From: Aedes albopictus
Taxonomy: Eukaryota; Arthropoda; Insecta; Diptera; Culicidae
Direction: 5' to 3'
Assembly (NCBI RefSeq): GCF_035046485.1
Contig: NC_085137.1
Span: forward strand, 373,674,706-373,738,705
DNA length: 64,000 nt
In this document: piece after piece, positions 1-10,658 of the stretch
Layout of the letters: every line of letters begins with the position of its first letter
Numbering within the stretch: the stretch's first letter is position 1
Notes under the pieces: generated by a model
Database searches by the model: none
Seen by the model: the letters and a program-made list of their open reading frames with translations, nothing else
Told to the model about the DNA's origin: nothing
Program-made: the position numbers and the translations under genes

Positions 1-1
1 A

Positions 2-3000
2 AGCGTGCTGAATTCAACCAAAATTCTTCGTAAACACGGCCTGAAGCTGTTTAATGCGAATGTGGTAGTTAGTACCGCTGATAACACGGAGCATGAATGC
101 CTTGGATACGCCAACATTCCGTACACTTTTGCAGGGGTCACCAAAGTAATACCAACTATAGTTGTACCACAGTTGTCCAAATCTCTAATATTGGGTATGG
201 ACTTCTGGAATGCCTTCGAGATTAGGCCAATGATGAAGAATGACGACAGAGTAACCGATGTTGATTTACTCGACAGCAACGGTCTACCTATGAGCAATTT
301 TGTCACTGTTAGTGATGGTTCACATCCTGCAGATGTTGAATCAGAAATTTGCTTTAAAATATGTTCGTTGGAGCTAACGGAAACGGAAACCGGTCTAATT
401 CATAAAGCAGAACCAGAGCTGGATGATTCATTAGACTTGCCATCTCTGGAGCTGCCCAGTGATCCACAAATAGAAATTGAATCAATTGAAACGGAACACG
501 AGTTATCGGCTCAAGAAAGGGAACTGCTGACAGATGCCCTTAAATGTTTCCAATGGACTAGCGAACACAATTTAGGAAGGACAAACTTAATCGAACATGA
601 AATTGAAATCATTGAGGGTGCCAAGATGCGCGATTTACCTATGTACAAATATTCACCTACTGTGTGGCAAAATATTGAAAAGGAACTGGAACGTTATGAA
701 AAACTCGATGTGATTGAGGAATGCACTAGCGAATATGCGAGCCCGTTGGTGCCGGTTAAAAAATCAAACGGCAATATTCGAGTATGCCTAGACTCTAGAA
801 AAATTAATTCAATTACTAAGAAAGACGCATATCCTATGCGAAATATGAACGAAATATTTCACCGGCTACAGAAAGCGAAATTTTTTAGTATTATAGATTT
901 AAAAGACGCATACTTTCAGGTTCCGTTAAAAGAGAGCTCAAGGAACTACACAGCGTTCAGAACACCGAAGGGGCTGTTTCGGTTTAAAGTCGTCCCATTC
1001 GGACTTAAAAATGCTCCATTCACCATGAGCAGACTAATGAATAAAGCTATTGGGTTTGATCTCGAACCATACGTGTTCATCTACCTAGATGACATTGTGG
1101 TGGCGACCGAAACCTTGGCCGAACATGTGCGCCTTCTCAAAGAAATAGCCAAACGGTTAGCTGAAGCGGGTCTCACTATTTCCGTACAAAAAAGCCGGTT
1201 TTGTAGACGGCAGGTGAAGTATCTAGGGTACTTACTAACCGAAAACGGTTTAGCCATTGACGGCAGCAAGTTAGAACCGATACTTAATTATCCGCGTCCT
1301 AAGACCATCCGTGACATTCGACGGCTTATGGGATTGATAGGGTTCTATCAAAAATTCATTAAAAATTATAGCCACATCACAACGCCTATCACAGATTTGC
1401 TTAAGAAAACGAAACGATTTAAATGGACTAGTGAAGCTGAACAATCACTTGATGAATTAAAATCAGTGCTCACTTCTTCCCCCGTTTTGGCCAACCCACG
1501 TTATGATTTGCCATTCATTATTGAAACCGATGCATCGCAGCTTGCAGTCGGGGCAGCACTCTTACAAGAGCATCCGGAAGGCAAAAGGATTATAGCGTAT
1601 TTTAGTAAGAAACTTTCTAGTACGCAGCGCAAATACGCTGCGACTGAAAAAGAATGCCTGGCAGTAGTACTCGCTATCGAAAATTTTCGACATTATGTTG
1701 AAGGCACCATATTCACAGTGATAACAGACGCAAAGAGCATAACTTGGCTCTTTTCTATCACGGCAGCCAACGGAAACTCAAGACTGTTACGGTGGGCCTT
1801 GAAGCTGCAATCCTATGACTTCAGCATTCAGTATAGGAAAGGTAAAGAGAACGTGTTAGCCGATTGCTTGTCCAGGATTGAAATAGTTCAGGCAGTTGAC
1901 GATGAGTATGCAGAATTGCGCAGAAACGTTTCAGACAATCCTTCAAAATACCCAGAATTTAAAATATTAAACAACAACGTTTATAAGTTGGTTCAAAATT
2001 CGTCAAAGGTTGAAGACAAACGTTTTCAATGGAAATATTATCCCCCAAGGCAAGAAAGAGTGCCAATTATAAAGGCGGCCCATGAGTCGGCTCACCTCGG
2101 ATACGATAAGACAATTGCAAAGCTAAAGGAAAAGTTTTTTTGGCCGAGAATGGCAGCGGACACTAGACAGTTTTGTAAAGCATGCATGGCATGCAAGACT
2201 TCAAAAAGTACCAATGTGAATAACGTTCCTCCGATGGGTTCACAGAAACAGGACTGTACTCATCCTTGGCAGTTCCTAACATTGGATTATTTAGGACCAT
2301 TCCCACCGTCCGGCAAATCACAAAGCACTTGTTTGCTTGTCGTGACGGATGTCTTTACAAAATTTGTACTAGTACAGCCTTTTAAGCAAGCAACTGCCTG
2401 CTCGCTGGCTAAATTTCTAGAGCAATCGATATTCTTGCTATTTGGTGTACCGCAAACAATTCTAACGGATAATGGTAGCCAATTTACCTCTAAGTTGTTC
2501 AAAAATCTGCTAGCTCACTATGGGGTAAAGCACTGGCTTACGCCGAGCTACCACCCGCAGGTGAACAACTCTGAAAGAGTCAATAGAGTCATCACGACAG
2601 CTATAAGAGCAACGATTAATTCGAACCATAAAACATGGGCAGATAATATACAAAGCATAGCTAATGCCATTAGAAACTCCACCCATGAGTCCACTAAATA
2701 TACGCCCTATTTCCTCACGTTCGGACGGAATATCATATCCGATGGGCGGGAGTATGAAGCTCTCGACAAAACTGACGAAACCCAACATACAATCTCAACA
2801 ACGGAACGAGAAGTCCTTTTTTCTCAGGTGCGAAAAAACCTTCAAAATGCGTACCAAAAGCAGGCAAAATATTACAACCTTAGGTCGAATGCCAAAGCAC
2901 CTAAATACGAAATAGGTGAAAAAGTACTGAAGAAAAGTACCTTCCTTTCTGATAAAGGTAAACAATTCTGTGCTAAACTCGCTCCCAGGTACACAGAGGC

Positions 3001-3097
3001 AGTTGTAACTAAAGTTCTTGGAGATAGTTACGAGTTAGCGGATAATTCTGGCAAATGTATAGGGATTTTCCATGCCACCTTTCTGAAAAAGCATTAG
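2..3097 (+). CDS. Ty3/gypsy retrotransposon pol polyprotein, 5'-truncated by window edge
   Basis: The frame is open from the first codon (AGC at 2-4), so the true start, the gag and the 5' LTR lie upstream. Counting from base 5, about 1030 residues are seen in the order protease, reverse transcriptase, RNase H, integrase, which is the Ty3/gypsy order. Only the C-terminal part of the retropepsin is present (LILGMDFW near residues 61-68). The RT has the catalytic YLDD at about 360-363. RNase H shows ETDAS near 507 and a TEKECLAVV helix. The integrase has an H-x3-H...C-x2-C zinc finger near 692-727 and a DD35E triad at about D761, D822 and E857. A GPY/F-like module follows. The frame is intact for the whole visible length, so this copy may be young. 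The enzyme copies element RNA into cDNA and inserts it into chromosomes. Clade within Ty3/gypsy is not assigned. Confidence 0.95.
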   Translation, partial: SVLNSTKILRKHGLKLFNANVVVSTADNTEHECLGYANIPYTFAGVTKVIPTIVVPQLSKSLILGMDFWNAFEIRPMMKNDDRVTDVDLLDSNGLPMSNFVTVSDGSHPADVESEICFKICSLELTETETGLIHKAEPELDDSLDLPSLELPSDPQIEIESIETEHELSAQERELLTDALKCFQWTSEHNLGRTNLIEHEIEIIEGAKMRDLPMYKYSPTVWQNIEKELERYEKLDVIEECTSEYASPLVPVKKSNGNIRVCLDSRKINSITKKDAYPMRNMNEIFHRLQKAKFFSIIDLKDAYFQVPLKESSRNYTAFRTPKGLFRFKVVPFGLKNAPFTMSRLMNKAIGFDLEPYVFIYLDDIVVATETLAEHVRLLKEIAKRLAEAGLTISVQKSRFCRRQVKYLGYLLTENGLAIDGSKLEPILNYPRPKTIRDIRRLMGLIGFYQKFIKNYSHITTPITDLLKKTKRFKWTSEAEQSLDELKSVLTSSPVLANPRYDLPFIIETDASQLAVGAALLQEHPEGKRIIAYFSKKLSSTQRKYAATEKECLAVVLAIENFRHYVEGTIFTVITDAKSITWLFSITAANGNSRLLRWALKLQSYDFSIQYRKGKENVLADCLSRIEIVQAVDDEYAELRRNVSDNPSKYPEFKILNNNVYKLVQNSSKVEDKRFQWKYYPPRQERVPIIKAAHESAHLGYDKTIAKLKEKFFWPRMAADTRQFCKACMACKTSKSTNVNNVPPMGSQKQDCTHPWQFLTLDYLGPFPPSGKSQSTCLLVVTDVFTKFVLVQPFKQATACSLAKFLEQSIFLLFGVPQTILTDNGSQFTSKLFKNLLAHYGVKHWLTPSYHPQVNNSERVNRVITTAIRATINSNHKTWADNIQSIANAIRNSTHESTKYTPYFLTFGRNIISDGREYEALDKTDETQHTISTTEREVLFSQVRKNLQNAYQKQAKYYNLRSNAKAPKYEIGEKVLKKSTFLSDKGKQFCAKLAPRYTEAVVTKVLGDSYELADNSGKCIGIFHATFLKKH

Positions 3098-3652
3098 CAA
3101 AACAAACGGGGAATAAGCTATGAAACGATCAACACTGTGTTTACTAAAGGTTCTTCCCTATGAAAATACGTACGGAACAGTTTCTTCCACTAAAACGGAA
3201 TTCATAATCACACATTTATTTGTAAATAGAATCACTGTACATAATTTCATTCATGAATTCGTTGCAAGTAAACACTATCACTTTATCAGGAACAACATTA
3301 ACGGATAACAGTAGTATGCGTAAATTGTAGCGTAGCATAAACATATTTTGTCCGCGTTCTGCACTGGGGTACGCCGTAGATTATCGATGATTTTAGGCAA
3401 AATAGTAGGATATAGCAGCTGAAAAAGTAAAAAGATTGTTAATAAAACGTTAAAGCATAGTTCAAAGATATACTCTCCGTAATGTTCCAAATTAAACTCC
3501 ATATTTTCGAAGAATTCCTCCAGCTTAAAGTTTTTCACGTATATCCTCTTTGCTTGACAGTTTTTTTTTTCCTCCGCTAATGTCAATCTCTCAAATTTGT
3601 TCATTCCAATTCATCGCTCTGTCAAAAGTAGCGCAGGGTTGAACTCGATGCT

Positions 3653-3662
3653 GAGGGTGGGA
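3653..3662 (+). promoter_or_regulatory. Candidate polypurine tract of the gypsy element
   Basis: GAGGGTGGGA lies about 555 bp after the pol stop and abuts a TG dinucleotide, the expected layout of a plus-strand primer next to a 3' LTR. It is the only good purine run in the interval. The length of the gap after pol is unusual, so this is tentative. Confidence 0.3.
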
Positions 3663-4121
3663 TGCGATGTTTTTATAGCATGGTCTATGACGGGTGTAGT
3701 ATGAATGAATTTAATAACAATAATTTGCGGAATTTGTCAGCAGAAATGCTGATGGTGCATATTGTTATGGTTCACTGTTTACGTTCTGAATACCAGGGAA
3801 TCAATGTTGTAGTCAATATCAAAGTTGATGTGGTTGATTTCAGGTAATCTTCGTTGGCATATGTTGATTTTTACAAATTTTCGATATGATTCGATGGGGT
3901 AAAAAGAAATGTAATGCGGAATTTACGTTATCAATTTATTATTGTTTTTCTTTGTTATGGATTCTATTAGTGAGTTGGTTCAGTCCAATATTGTAGAAAG
4001 ATTTGAGCTCTAGGCCAAGGCTCGAGATCAATAACGCGTGAAGACAGAGCAATTTAATTTTCAACCTTAACAATTGGATACAGTTTAATCTTATTTTTTT
4101 TGTTATATGATATAATAAGGG

Positions 4122-4164
4122 TTATGAAAATTTGATCAATCTCTCATTGATCAAATTTTCATAA
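4122..4164. repeat. Perfect 19-bp hairpin
   Basis: Two 19-bp arms beginning TTATGAAAATTTGATC are perfect inverted copies separated by CTCTC. It is AT-rich and may be chance, an LTR regulatory hairpin, or a small fold-back relic. Confidence 0.6.
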
Positions 4165-4844
4165 AACTGTTTGGTGAAGTGTAACGTGTTTCAGTATTTT
4201 ATAAGTCGTGTTGACGGATTTTTCGTTTAAAATAGTATTTCTAACATTGCTATAATTTTATAGCATTATTTAAAATGGTAAAAATCGGATCAGTCTATCT
4301 TGCCTAACTTTTGCTATAAAAAGCGTTGAATGAATTAAATGAAAGCTCCTGTAAATATTTAGTACTAAAATTGTTTCTAGGATTAATGGTAGATGGCCCA
4401 CTAATGTTAAATGGAAATATACTGTGGTAGACTCGTCGAATTATTTTCAATAAGTAGTTGTAAATGCCAAAAATGATGACTAGATATTTTTTGGGTAAGA
4501 TATTTTAGATAACTGGTCGGCTTGTTCACTTTTATCTAACGTCGGCTAAGAGCAAGTAGTGAGTCCAGTGATCTACGTTACGTTTTTCTTTGAATTCTTT
4601 AAGGTGTGTAGAGGTGAACAAAGAGTTTCAGTAATTTAAAATTTAATTAAAACTAGTGCAGCTAAACTTATTAAAATGAAACGTGTGCTAATTGGATTTA
4701 AAATTTATTTTCTAAAAGTAGTTTTCGCAGTTCCATATCACCGAGGGCCGAACACACTGCTCTTGTGTTTTTTCAATCAAATTATAAAGGTAAATTACTA
4801 AGAATTCATTTATTGTATAATATTTCTAACAATCTTTTCACGTT

Positions 4845-5755
4845 GGACCTCAGCGTCCAACGGGCGCTTTATGTACGGGCTGAAAGCTCGGAGACGACCG
4901 CCATCTTGTTGGCATTTTCCACGCTTGGACATCCGGTGCCGATTTCGCTTGGCCCGCCAGTTCCCTGGTAGCTAAACAGGGCGAGAAGAATTTGACCGGC
5001 CTACCTGCATTCCTGACCGAATGACCAGGCAGAGTTCCGGTCCGCCGACTGCCTCCCCTGCACCTATAGTTCGGCCGCAGTTTATAGCGAACGCCCGGCG
5101 GCGTGATAGTCGTGAACCACTTGGATCGATCCTCCCCGGTGGCGGCCGCGGTCGTTACACCGCTTCGACGTGAAGGTCATCGCACGCCACTCGTGCATCC
5201 CCCGGTTGACGAACCGATAGCCGCCCAGCAGCATAAAGACCCCTGCGCAGGTATGTTCATCCGTATGGCCATAACACACTTTACAACACACACACTTACA
5301 CAAAAACCAATGTTGAAAAGACAATGAAGTAATATACACCAATGAATTCAGCATAACTCTACCTTTTATATTCATTTCATACGCCAAGAGCCCTGTGGTA
5401 ATTAAGTCCGCCAAGGTGATTCTTTTCGTTACGTTCGCTTCGATTTTACGTTCACTCAGAGCACGTTTCACGTTGGTTCGGTGCGTCTGCTCCCGTATAT
5501 TTCATTTGATTTCGTGGCCATCTTAATACGTATGCGTTAGAAACCGTTGCAAATCCCTAGAGAATAGCTCTCATGCTTCTAATGGCAAAAGTCGGGCAAC
5601 TTTATTAAAACACGACCAGTGGTCTCTCAACACAGAGAGTGGCGCTAAAGCCACTGCGTTTACGGCTTTTCTTTAGCTCAATTTACAAACGGTTACAATA
5701 TGATTGCTTAAAAAATCGGATTCGGATTCAACGCTGGATGGATCAAAATCTAGTA
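4845..5755. other. GC-rich island of unknown origin, then non-coding DNA
   Basis: Bases 4845-5250 are clearly more GC-rich than their surroundings and carry a good plus-strand splice donor (GCAG then GTATGT) at about 5250. No long frame with protein character is seen on either strand. It could be an untranslated first exon, or the 5' end of an unrecognised retroelement. The remainder up to 5755 shows nothing recognisable. Confidence 0.25.
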
Positions 5756-6456
5756 TCCGGATAGCGGACGAAGTGTCTACGTCGTTTGTGACCTTGGATG
5801 GATTGAAGCAGGGGGATGCTCTTTCAAATTTATTGTTCAACATTGCACTCGAAGGAACGATTAGGAGGTCAGGCGTGCAGAGGAATGGCTCTATCATCAC
5901 ACGATCGCACATGCTCCTCGGTTTTGTGGACGATATTGATCTCATCGGCATCGATCGTAGGGCAGCGGAGGAAGCTCATGCTCCTCTGATGAGAGAGACA
6001 GCGAGGATAGGATTGAAAATTAACTTCACCAAGACGAAGTACATGATAGCGAAGTACACGCAAACAAAATTCGCTCTGTATAAGACGATGATTCTTCCAG
6101 TTGTCCTCTACGGTCACGAATCGTGGACGTTAAAGGAGGTAGACCGAAAAGCTTTTGGAGTTTTTGAGCGCAAAGTGCTGCGGACAATTCTCGGTGGGAA
6201 ACAAGAAAATGGAGTGTGGCGCAGGCGCATGAATCACGAGTTGTACCAAGTGTACGAAGATGCGAATATTGTGAAGCGTATAAAGTACGGCAAACTTCAA
6301 TGGGCTGGTCATGTAGTGCGAATGCCGGAAGAAAGAACAGCGAAAACAATATTCAGCAGAGAACCCGATAGAGGTAGGCGACTATGGGCGTCCGCGACCT
6401 CGCTGGCTGTACGCTGTTGAAGAAGATCTACGATCCCTACACGTTCGGGGAAACTA
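5756..6456 (+). pseudogene. Decayed RTE-like LINE reverse transcriptase, C-terminal fragment
   Basis: The translated frame matches the C-terminal half of a LINE reverse transcriptase: GLKQGDALSNLLFNIALEG, then FVDD in place of the catalytic FADD, then the tail motifs ERKVLRTILGG, ENGVWRRRMNHEL and WAGHVVRMPE. The same motifs occur in the better copy at 19411-20789. A frameshift near 6387 moves the continuing homology (RPRPRWLYAVEEDL) to another frame, ending near 6456. The fingers and the endonuclease are missing. The fragment is a dead relic, more diverged than its neighbours. LINE origin is certain; the RTE assignment is a judgement from motif style. Confidence 0.8.
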
Positions 6457-7052
6457 AAGGAACATCGCCCAAGACCGACAAAGATAGTGCTCTACTATAC
6501 ACTCGGCGTTGGAGTAAAAATACTTTCTTTGTAGCCAACACAGTTATAAAGATATCGTTACACCTGGAGATCACCACAGCAGACGGAATCTCAAATCGAA
6601 CACGTTTTGATTGACGAACGGCACTCCTACGACATTATCGACGCCAGGACCTATCGTGGCTCCAACATCGACTCCGACCACTATCTGGTGATGGTCAAAC
6701 TGAGCCCAAAACTCTCCGTCATCAACAATGTACGGTACCGGCGACCGCCACGGTACAACCTAGAGCGACTGAAACAACCGGATGTCGCCTCAGCATACGC
6801 ACAGAATCTAGAGGCCACGTTGCCAGACGAGGGCGAGCTCAATGAGGCCCCTCTACAGGACTGCTGGAGTACAGTGAAAGCAGTTATCAACGACGCAGCC
6901 GAGAGCACCATAGAGTACGTGGAACGGAATCGACGGAATGAATGGTTCGACGAAGATTGCAGAACGGTTTTGGAGAAGAACGCAGCGAGGGCGGTAATGC
7001 TGCAGCAAGGGACCCGACCTAGGACCCGACAGAACGTGGAACGCTACAAATA

Positions 7053-7738
7053 GGGGAACAAAGTCCAAAATGCCAAGATGGGGTAAAATGGCCCAACTCA
7101 TAAAATCATTCCTGAATGGTACTTGATCATTGCTATAGGTAAATGGTGTCAAGATATGTTTGCATTTAACATTCTTCTAGAAGCTAGGCCACCAAACCCA
7201 CGAAAAATCCTCTGATTTCCCAATGAAAATTGGCAACTTCCGGTTTTTCGTGCTTGCAATTAAGGTTTCCTGGTAATTTAATTACCAGCCAAGTGTTACC
7301 AACGAGATTGAAGCACACGTGGAGACGCATGGTTGTTGATGTCTAAGCTTTCCATGTTAGGGGTCATTCAAATATTACGATCATCGTTTTGCGGGGAGGG
7401 GGTAACCTCCATTTATTGAGTATACGAAAAAAGCGGGACAGAGAGGGGAATAGGAGTCGGAAATGCCCGAAAACTGATGGACGTAATTTTTGAATGTTTT
7501 CATGAAGTGGCATCCTACCCCATGGCAGATGGTCGTTTTGCACCACTTCCGTTTTACGAAGCAGTTTTTAAAATCGCTGAAAATCGATGAAAATGCAATA
7601 GTTTTGTGAATATTTTTGCTGAAGTATCGAGCAAATATTGTCTAGTTGATGTTACCACTTTGGAAGCCTAACAAATGAGGCTAATTATCGTTGAATACGA
7701 TGAAAGTTTGAAAAATGGCATTTTACCCCACTTGACCC
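7053..7738. mobile_element. TA-flanked element inserted in the LINE linker
   Basis: The insert interrupts LINE coding homology and is bounded by TA at 7051-7052 and 7739-7740. Its ends are imperfect inverted repeats: both contain GGGG a few bases in, followed by a TGGGGTAAAATG block. There is no transposase. TA boundaries suggest a Tc1/mariner-type MITE, but the terminal repeat is poor. Confidence 0.45.
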
Positions 7739-8474
7739 TAGAAGCGGACACCAGACCCGCCTCTTTCGGGAGAAAAAGCGCTGCCTGGAAGAGGCGGAGT
7801 GTGAAAAAATGGAACTGCTGTGCCGTTCCCAAGAAACACAAAAGTTCTATCAGAAGCTCAACGCATCCCGCAACGGCTTCGTGCCGCGAGCCGATATATG
7901 CAGGGATAAAGATGGAGGCCTCTTGACGGACGGACGTGAGGTGATCGAAAGGTGGAAGCAGCACTTCGATCAGCACCTGAACGGCGTGGAGAACGTAGGC
8001 ACGGGAGACCACGGCAACGGAGGAAACGACAACGCCAGTGCAGTGGAGGACGGAAATGAACCAACTCCCACGCTGATGGAAGTTAAAGATGCCATTCACC
8101 AGCTCAAAACCAACAAAGCAGCTGGTAAGGATGGTATCGCATCTGAACTCATCAAGATGGACCAAGAAAAGTCGGCCACCTGTCTGCATCGGCTGATAGT
8201 CAAGATCTGGGAAACCGAACAGCTACCGGAGGAGTGGAAGGAAGGGGTGATCTACCCCATTCACAAGAAAGGCGACCATTTGGAATGTGAGAACTTCAGA
8301 GCGATCACTATTTTGAATGCTGCCTACAAAGTGCTATCCCAGATTATCTTCCGTCGTCTGTTACCTAAAACGAATGAGTTCGTGGGAAGTTATCAAGCCA
8401 GCTTCATCGACGGCCGGTCGACAATGGACCAGATCTTCACCGTACGGCAAATCCTCCATAAATGCCGTGAATAC

Positions 8475-9120
8475 TGCGGCATACCAGTTGAACACCCTAC
8501 GCGCAGAGATGCATGTCGCAAGCATTCGAGCATCATCGAACACCACGACCCGATCGCGACTATGGACTACCCGCTTTGCGCGCAGCCACAGTTGATCAGC
8601 AGGAGTAAATCAATTTAATTTTGTATGGCGAAATGCATCTAATCTTGAATTACTTGAAATACAAAGCTTTTCCCGAAAAAATATTTGGTAGGTTTAATAG
8701 TGGTCACCATTGTGAACAACCACTACCAAATATTTTTTCGAATAATGTGTTCGCTTTGAAGAATTTGCCTTTAGATGGTATTCGCCATACAATATTTTTG
8801 CGATTTACTTTTAGCGATTTTTCGCGCATAGAAGCTAGCGCCACATTGGTCGATGCGGAGAGTAGGAAAACAGCCGATGTAGTTAATTCATTCTATTCGG
8901 GCACCATCAGACATCGCGACTCACCGACGTCGCGACGCGCGACCGCGAATGGTCGTCGGCGTCACAAAGGCGCAAGCCAGTTTGGCACGAGAGACCACGC
9001 TGCCGACGACCGTCCTCTTTCGCATCGCAGCAATCGAACAGTGAGCACATGTCACAACAAAACAGGCTACTCAGTAAGTTGCAGCAGTAGTGGGCTAAAA
9101 CTACAGTGCAGAAATTCACA
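8475..9120. mobile_element. Solo LTR with AATAC target duplication
   Basis: A 646-bp insert starts TGCGGCATACC, ends in TTCACA, and is flanked by AATAC at 8470-8474 and 9121-9125. Removing it restores the RT reading frame around REYQVPTHH. TG...CA ends with a 5-bp duplication and no internal genes are the signature of a solo LTR left by recombination. The 5-bp duplication fits Pao/BEL or gypsy. Orientation and family are not resolved. Confidence 0.8.
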
Positions 9121-9196
9121 AATACCAGGTCCCAACGCATCACCTGTTCATCGACTTCAAGGCGGCATACGACAGTATCGATCGCGCAGAACTATT

Positions 9197-10658
9197 GAAA
9201 ATCCGAGCTTATGGATCACTAACAACCCTTTCTGATTCCTAAGAACGAACCTTTATATGATTAGATGATGTAAATTCATGAATTTCCAAAAGATGCTATA
9301 TGAAAATCCAAAATTTAAGCATGCGAGTGTACATTTTTTTTTTGAAAATGTTTTGCTGATTGTATCAAATCTCGAGCGGTATCTCACTGACAAATGCACA
9401 ATTGCACAGATCCCACAATGTAGAAATAAATAAAAATAGGCAAAATTTGATTAATTTCAGTGAAGCAGGAAAAAAATACGCAACTTTGAATATGACACAA
9501 TCATTACCGACTCGAGTACGTAGTGTATTGATAGCGCCTCAAGCAACAGTACTTAATAAAGCTAGCTATTTAAGGTTCTACAGTTATCACAGCATGGAAA
9601 TTTTAATAAAATTTAGTCACAGCAGAAGAGTAAAATTCAGACATCGAATTTAACGATATATATTATATTAACATGATATATATGCGATGGCATTCGGACA
9701 TTTTGAATAACGGGTTTTGATATTTTGTTTCTGATGTTTCATTTTTACTGTTTGCTTGACATCTATTTCTGTAGGAGTGGTTTTTTTTTCACAGAGTAAG
9801 TTCAAAATAGTAACTTTGTCTATAGTTATTGGTGGTACAGTTTACATACGTAGTTGAATATTGTTTTTTCTATTAAAGATCTTCAAACACCTTTCCCAAA
9901 ACGGAATCTATCTGATACGTGTCGGTTTACTACATGGCTATTTCTATTTCTTGTATGAATAATGGTCATTGTTGTTTGAGTAATTGAATTTTCTGCAACT
10001 TACAAAAAATGAGTATTTGGCTTCGAACTACACATAATGGGGACTCGCAGTTACTGTCAATTCCTTAACGATTCCAGTATTATGCGTTGCTTTCATTCCT
10101 TTCAGGAAACCTAAACTAAACCTAAAATGGGGATTTGATTATTCCTAGAACAAAAACAAATATCACATTTTTTTATTCGAAACGAAACGATGGTACGATG
10201 TAATTTGTAATTTGCTGTGTGTAATTTGCTTGTAGCGCAGAAGGGTTATATTCGAGATGGTTCGGTGGTTTTATAACGGAAGTGGACATTTTTTTTTTTG
10301 GTAACGGACCTGCGTGTCTTTTCTATTTATACACTGGTATATTCTTGGGTATTTTTATGTTGTACTTACTATGTTGTGTCTATGTGTGTAATGGTTGGGA
10401 AAATGAACACCTAAGAACAATCACTGTATTAGATGTAGAACCTGGTATTCGTAATGTAATGCCAGGACAAACGGGTTTTCCCTTGAAACAGGGAACTAAG
10501 TAGTACAATGGGCTCCAGTCAAATTTTCGTAATTCGAACATAGGCATTTTTTCCCTATCCGCTTTCAGCGTTCTAAACGTTAACATTTTTGGTGATCATG
10601 GATAATATCACTAATTTACATAATTGAAAGCACGTTCTGGAAACGATAATTAATTTGT
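9197..10658. other. Intergenic DNA downstream of the MMD-like gene
   Basis: No coding or transposon structure is recognised. The right end (about 10170-10658) is probably the 3' UTR of the minus-strand MMD-like gene. Confidence 0.4.
10172..10177 (-). terminator. Candidate polyadenylation signal of the MMD-like gene
   Basis: AATAAA on the minus strand, about 480 bases after the stop codon. It is the nearest canonical hexamer I saw downstream of the gene; other AT-rich sites could be used. Confidence 0.35.

Larger units (their letters stand above)
3098..4844. other. 3' end region of the gypsy element and AT-rich DNA; no gene supported
   Basis: This should contain the rest of the gypsy element. 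A purine tract ends at 3662 and is followed directly by TG at 3663, which could be the polypurine tract and the start of the 3' LTR. The LTR end cannot be placed because no second LTR is in the window. A 108-codon minus-strand ORF at 3278-3604 has no recognisable domain and is not annotated as a gene. Confidence 0.35.
6566..9196 (+). pseudogene. RTE-like LINE fragment (endonuclease end to RT start), split by two insertions
   Basis: The coding match starts abruptly at 6566 in the end of an AP-endonuclease domain, with the SDHYLV catalytic motif at about 6675-6692, and runs through the linker to 7050. It resumes at 7741 (HQTRLFREKKR) and continues into the RT N-terminus (ENFRAITILNAAYKVLSQII, then GSYQASFIDGRSTMDQIFT) to 8474. 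It resumes again at 9121 (QVPTHHLFIDFKAAYDSIDRA) and stops near 9196. The two gaps are separate insertions annotated here. Removing them gives a collinear LINE segment truncated at both ends. It is non-functional. The order relative to the fragment at 5756-6456 shows these are two different copies. Confidence 0.85.

Noticed and set aside
3278..3604. 108-codon minus-strand ORF with a hydrophobic segment
   Set aside because: No domain, AT-rich, lies in the 3' region of the gypsy element; probably chance.
5082..5471. 129-codon minus-strand ORF
   Set aside because: Sits in the GC-rich island where open frames are expected; no recognisable motif.
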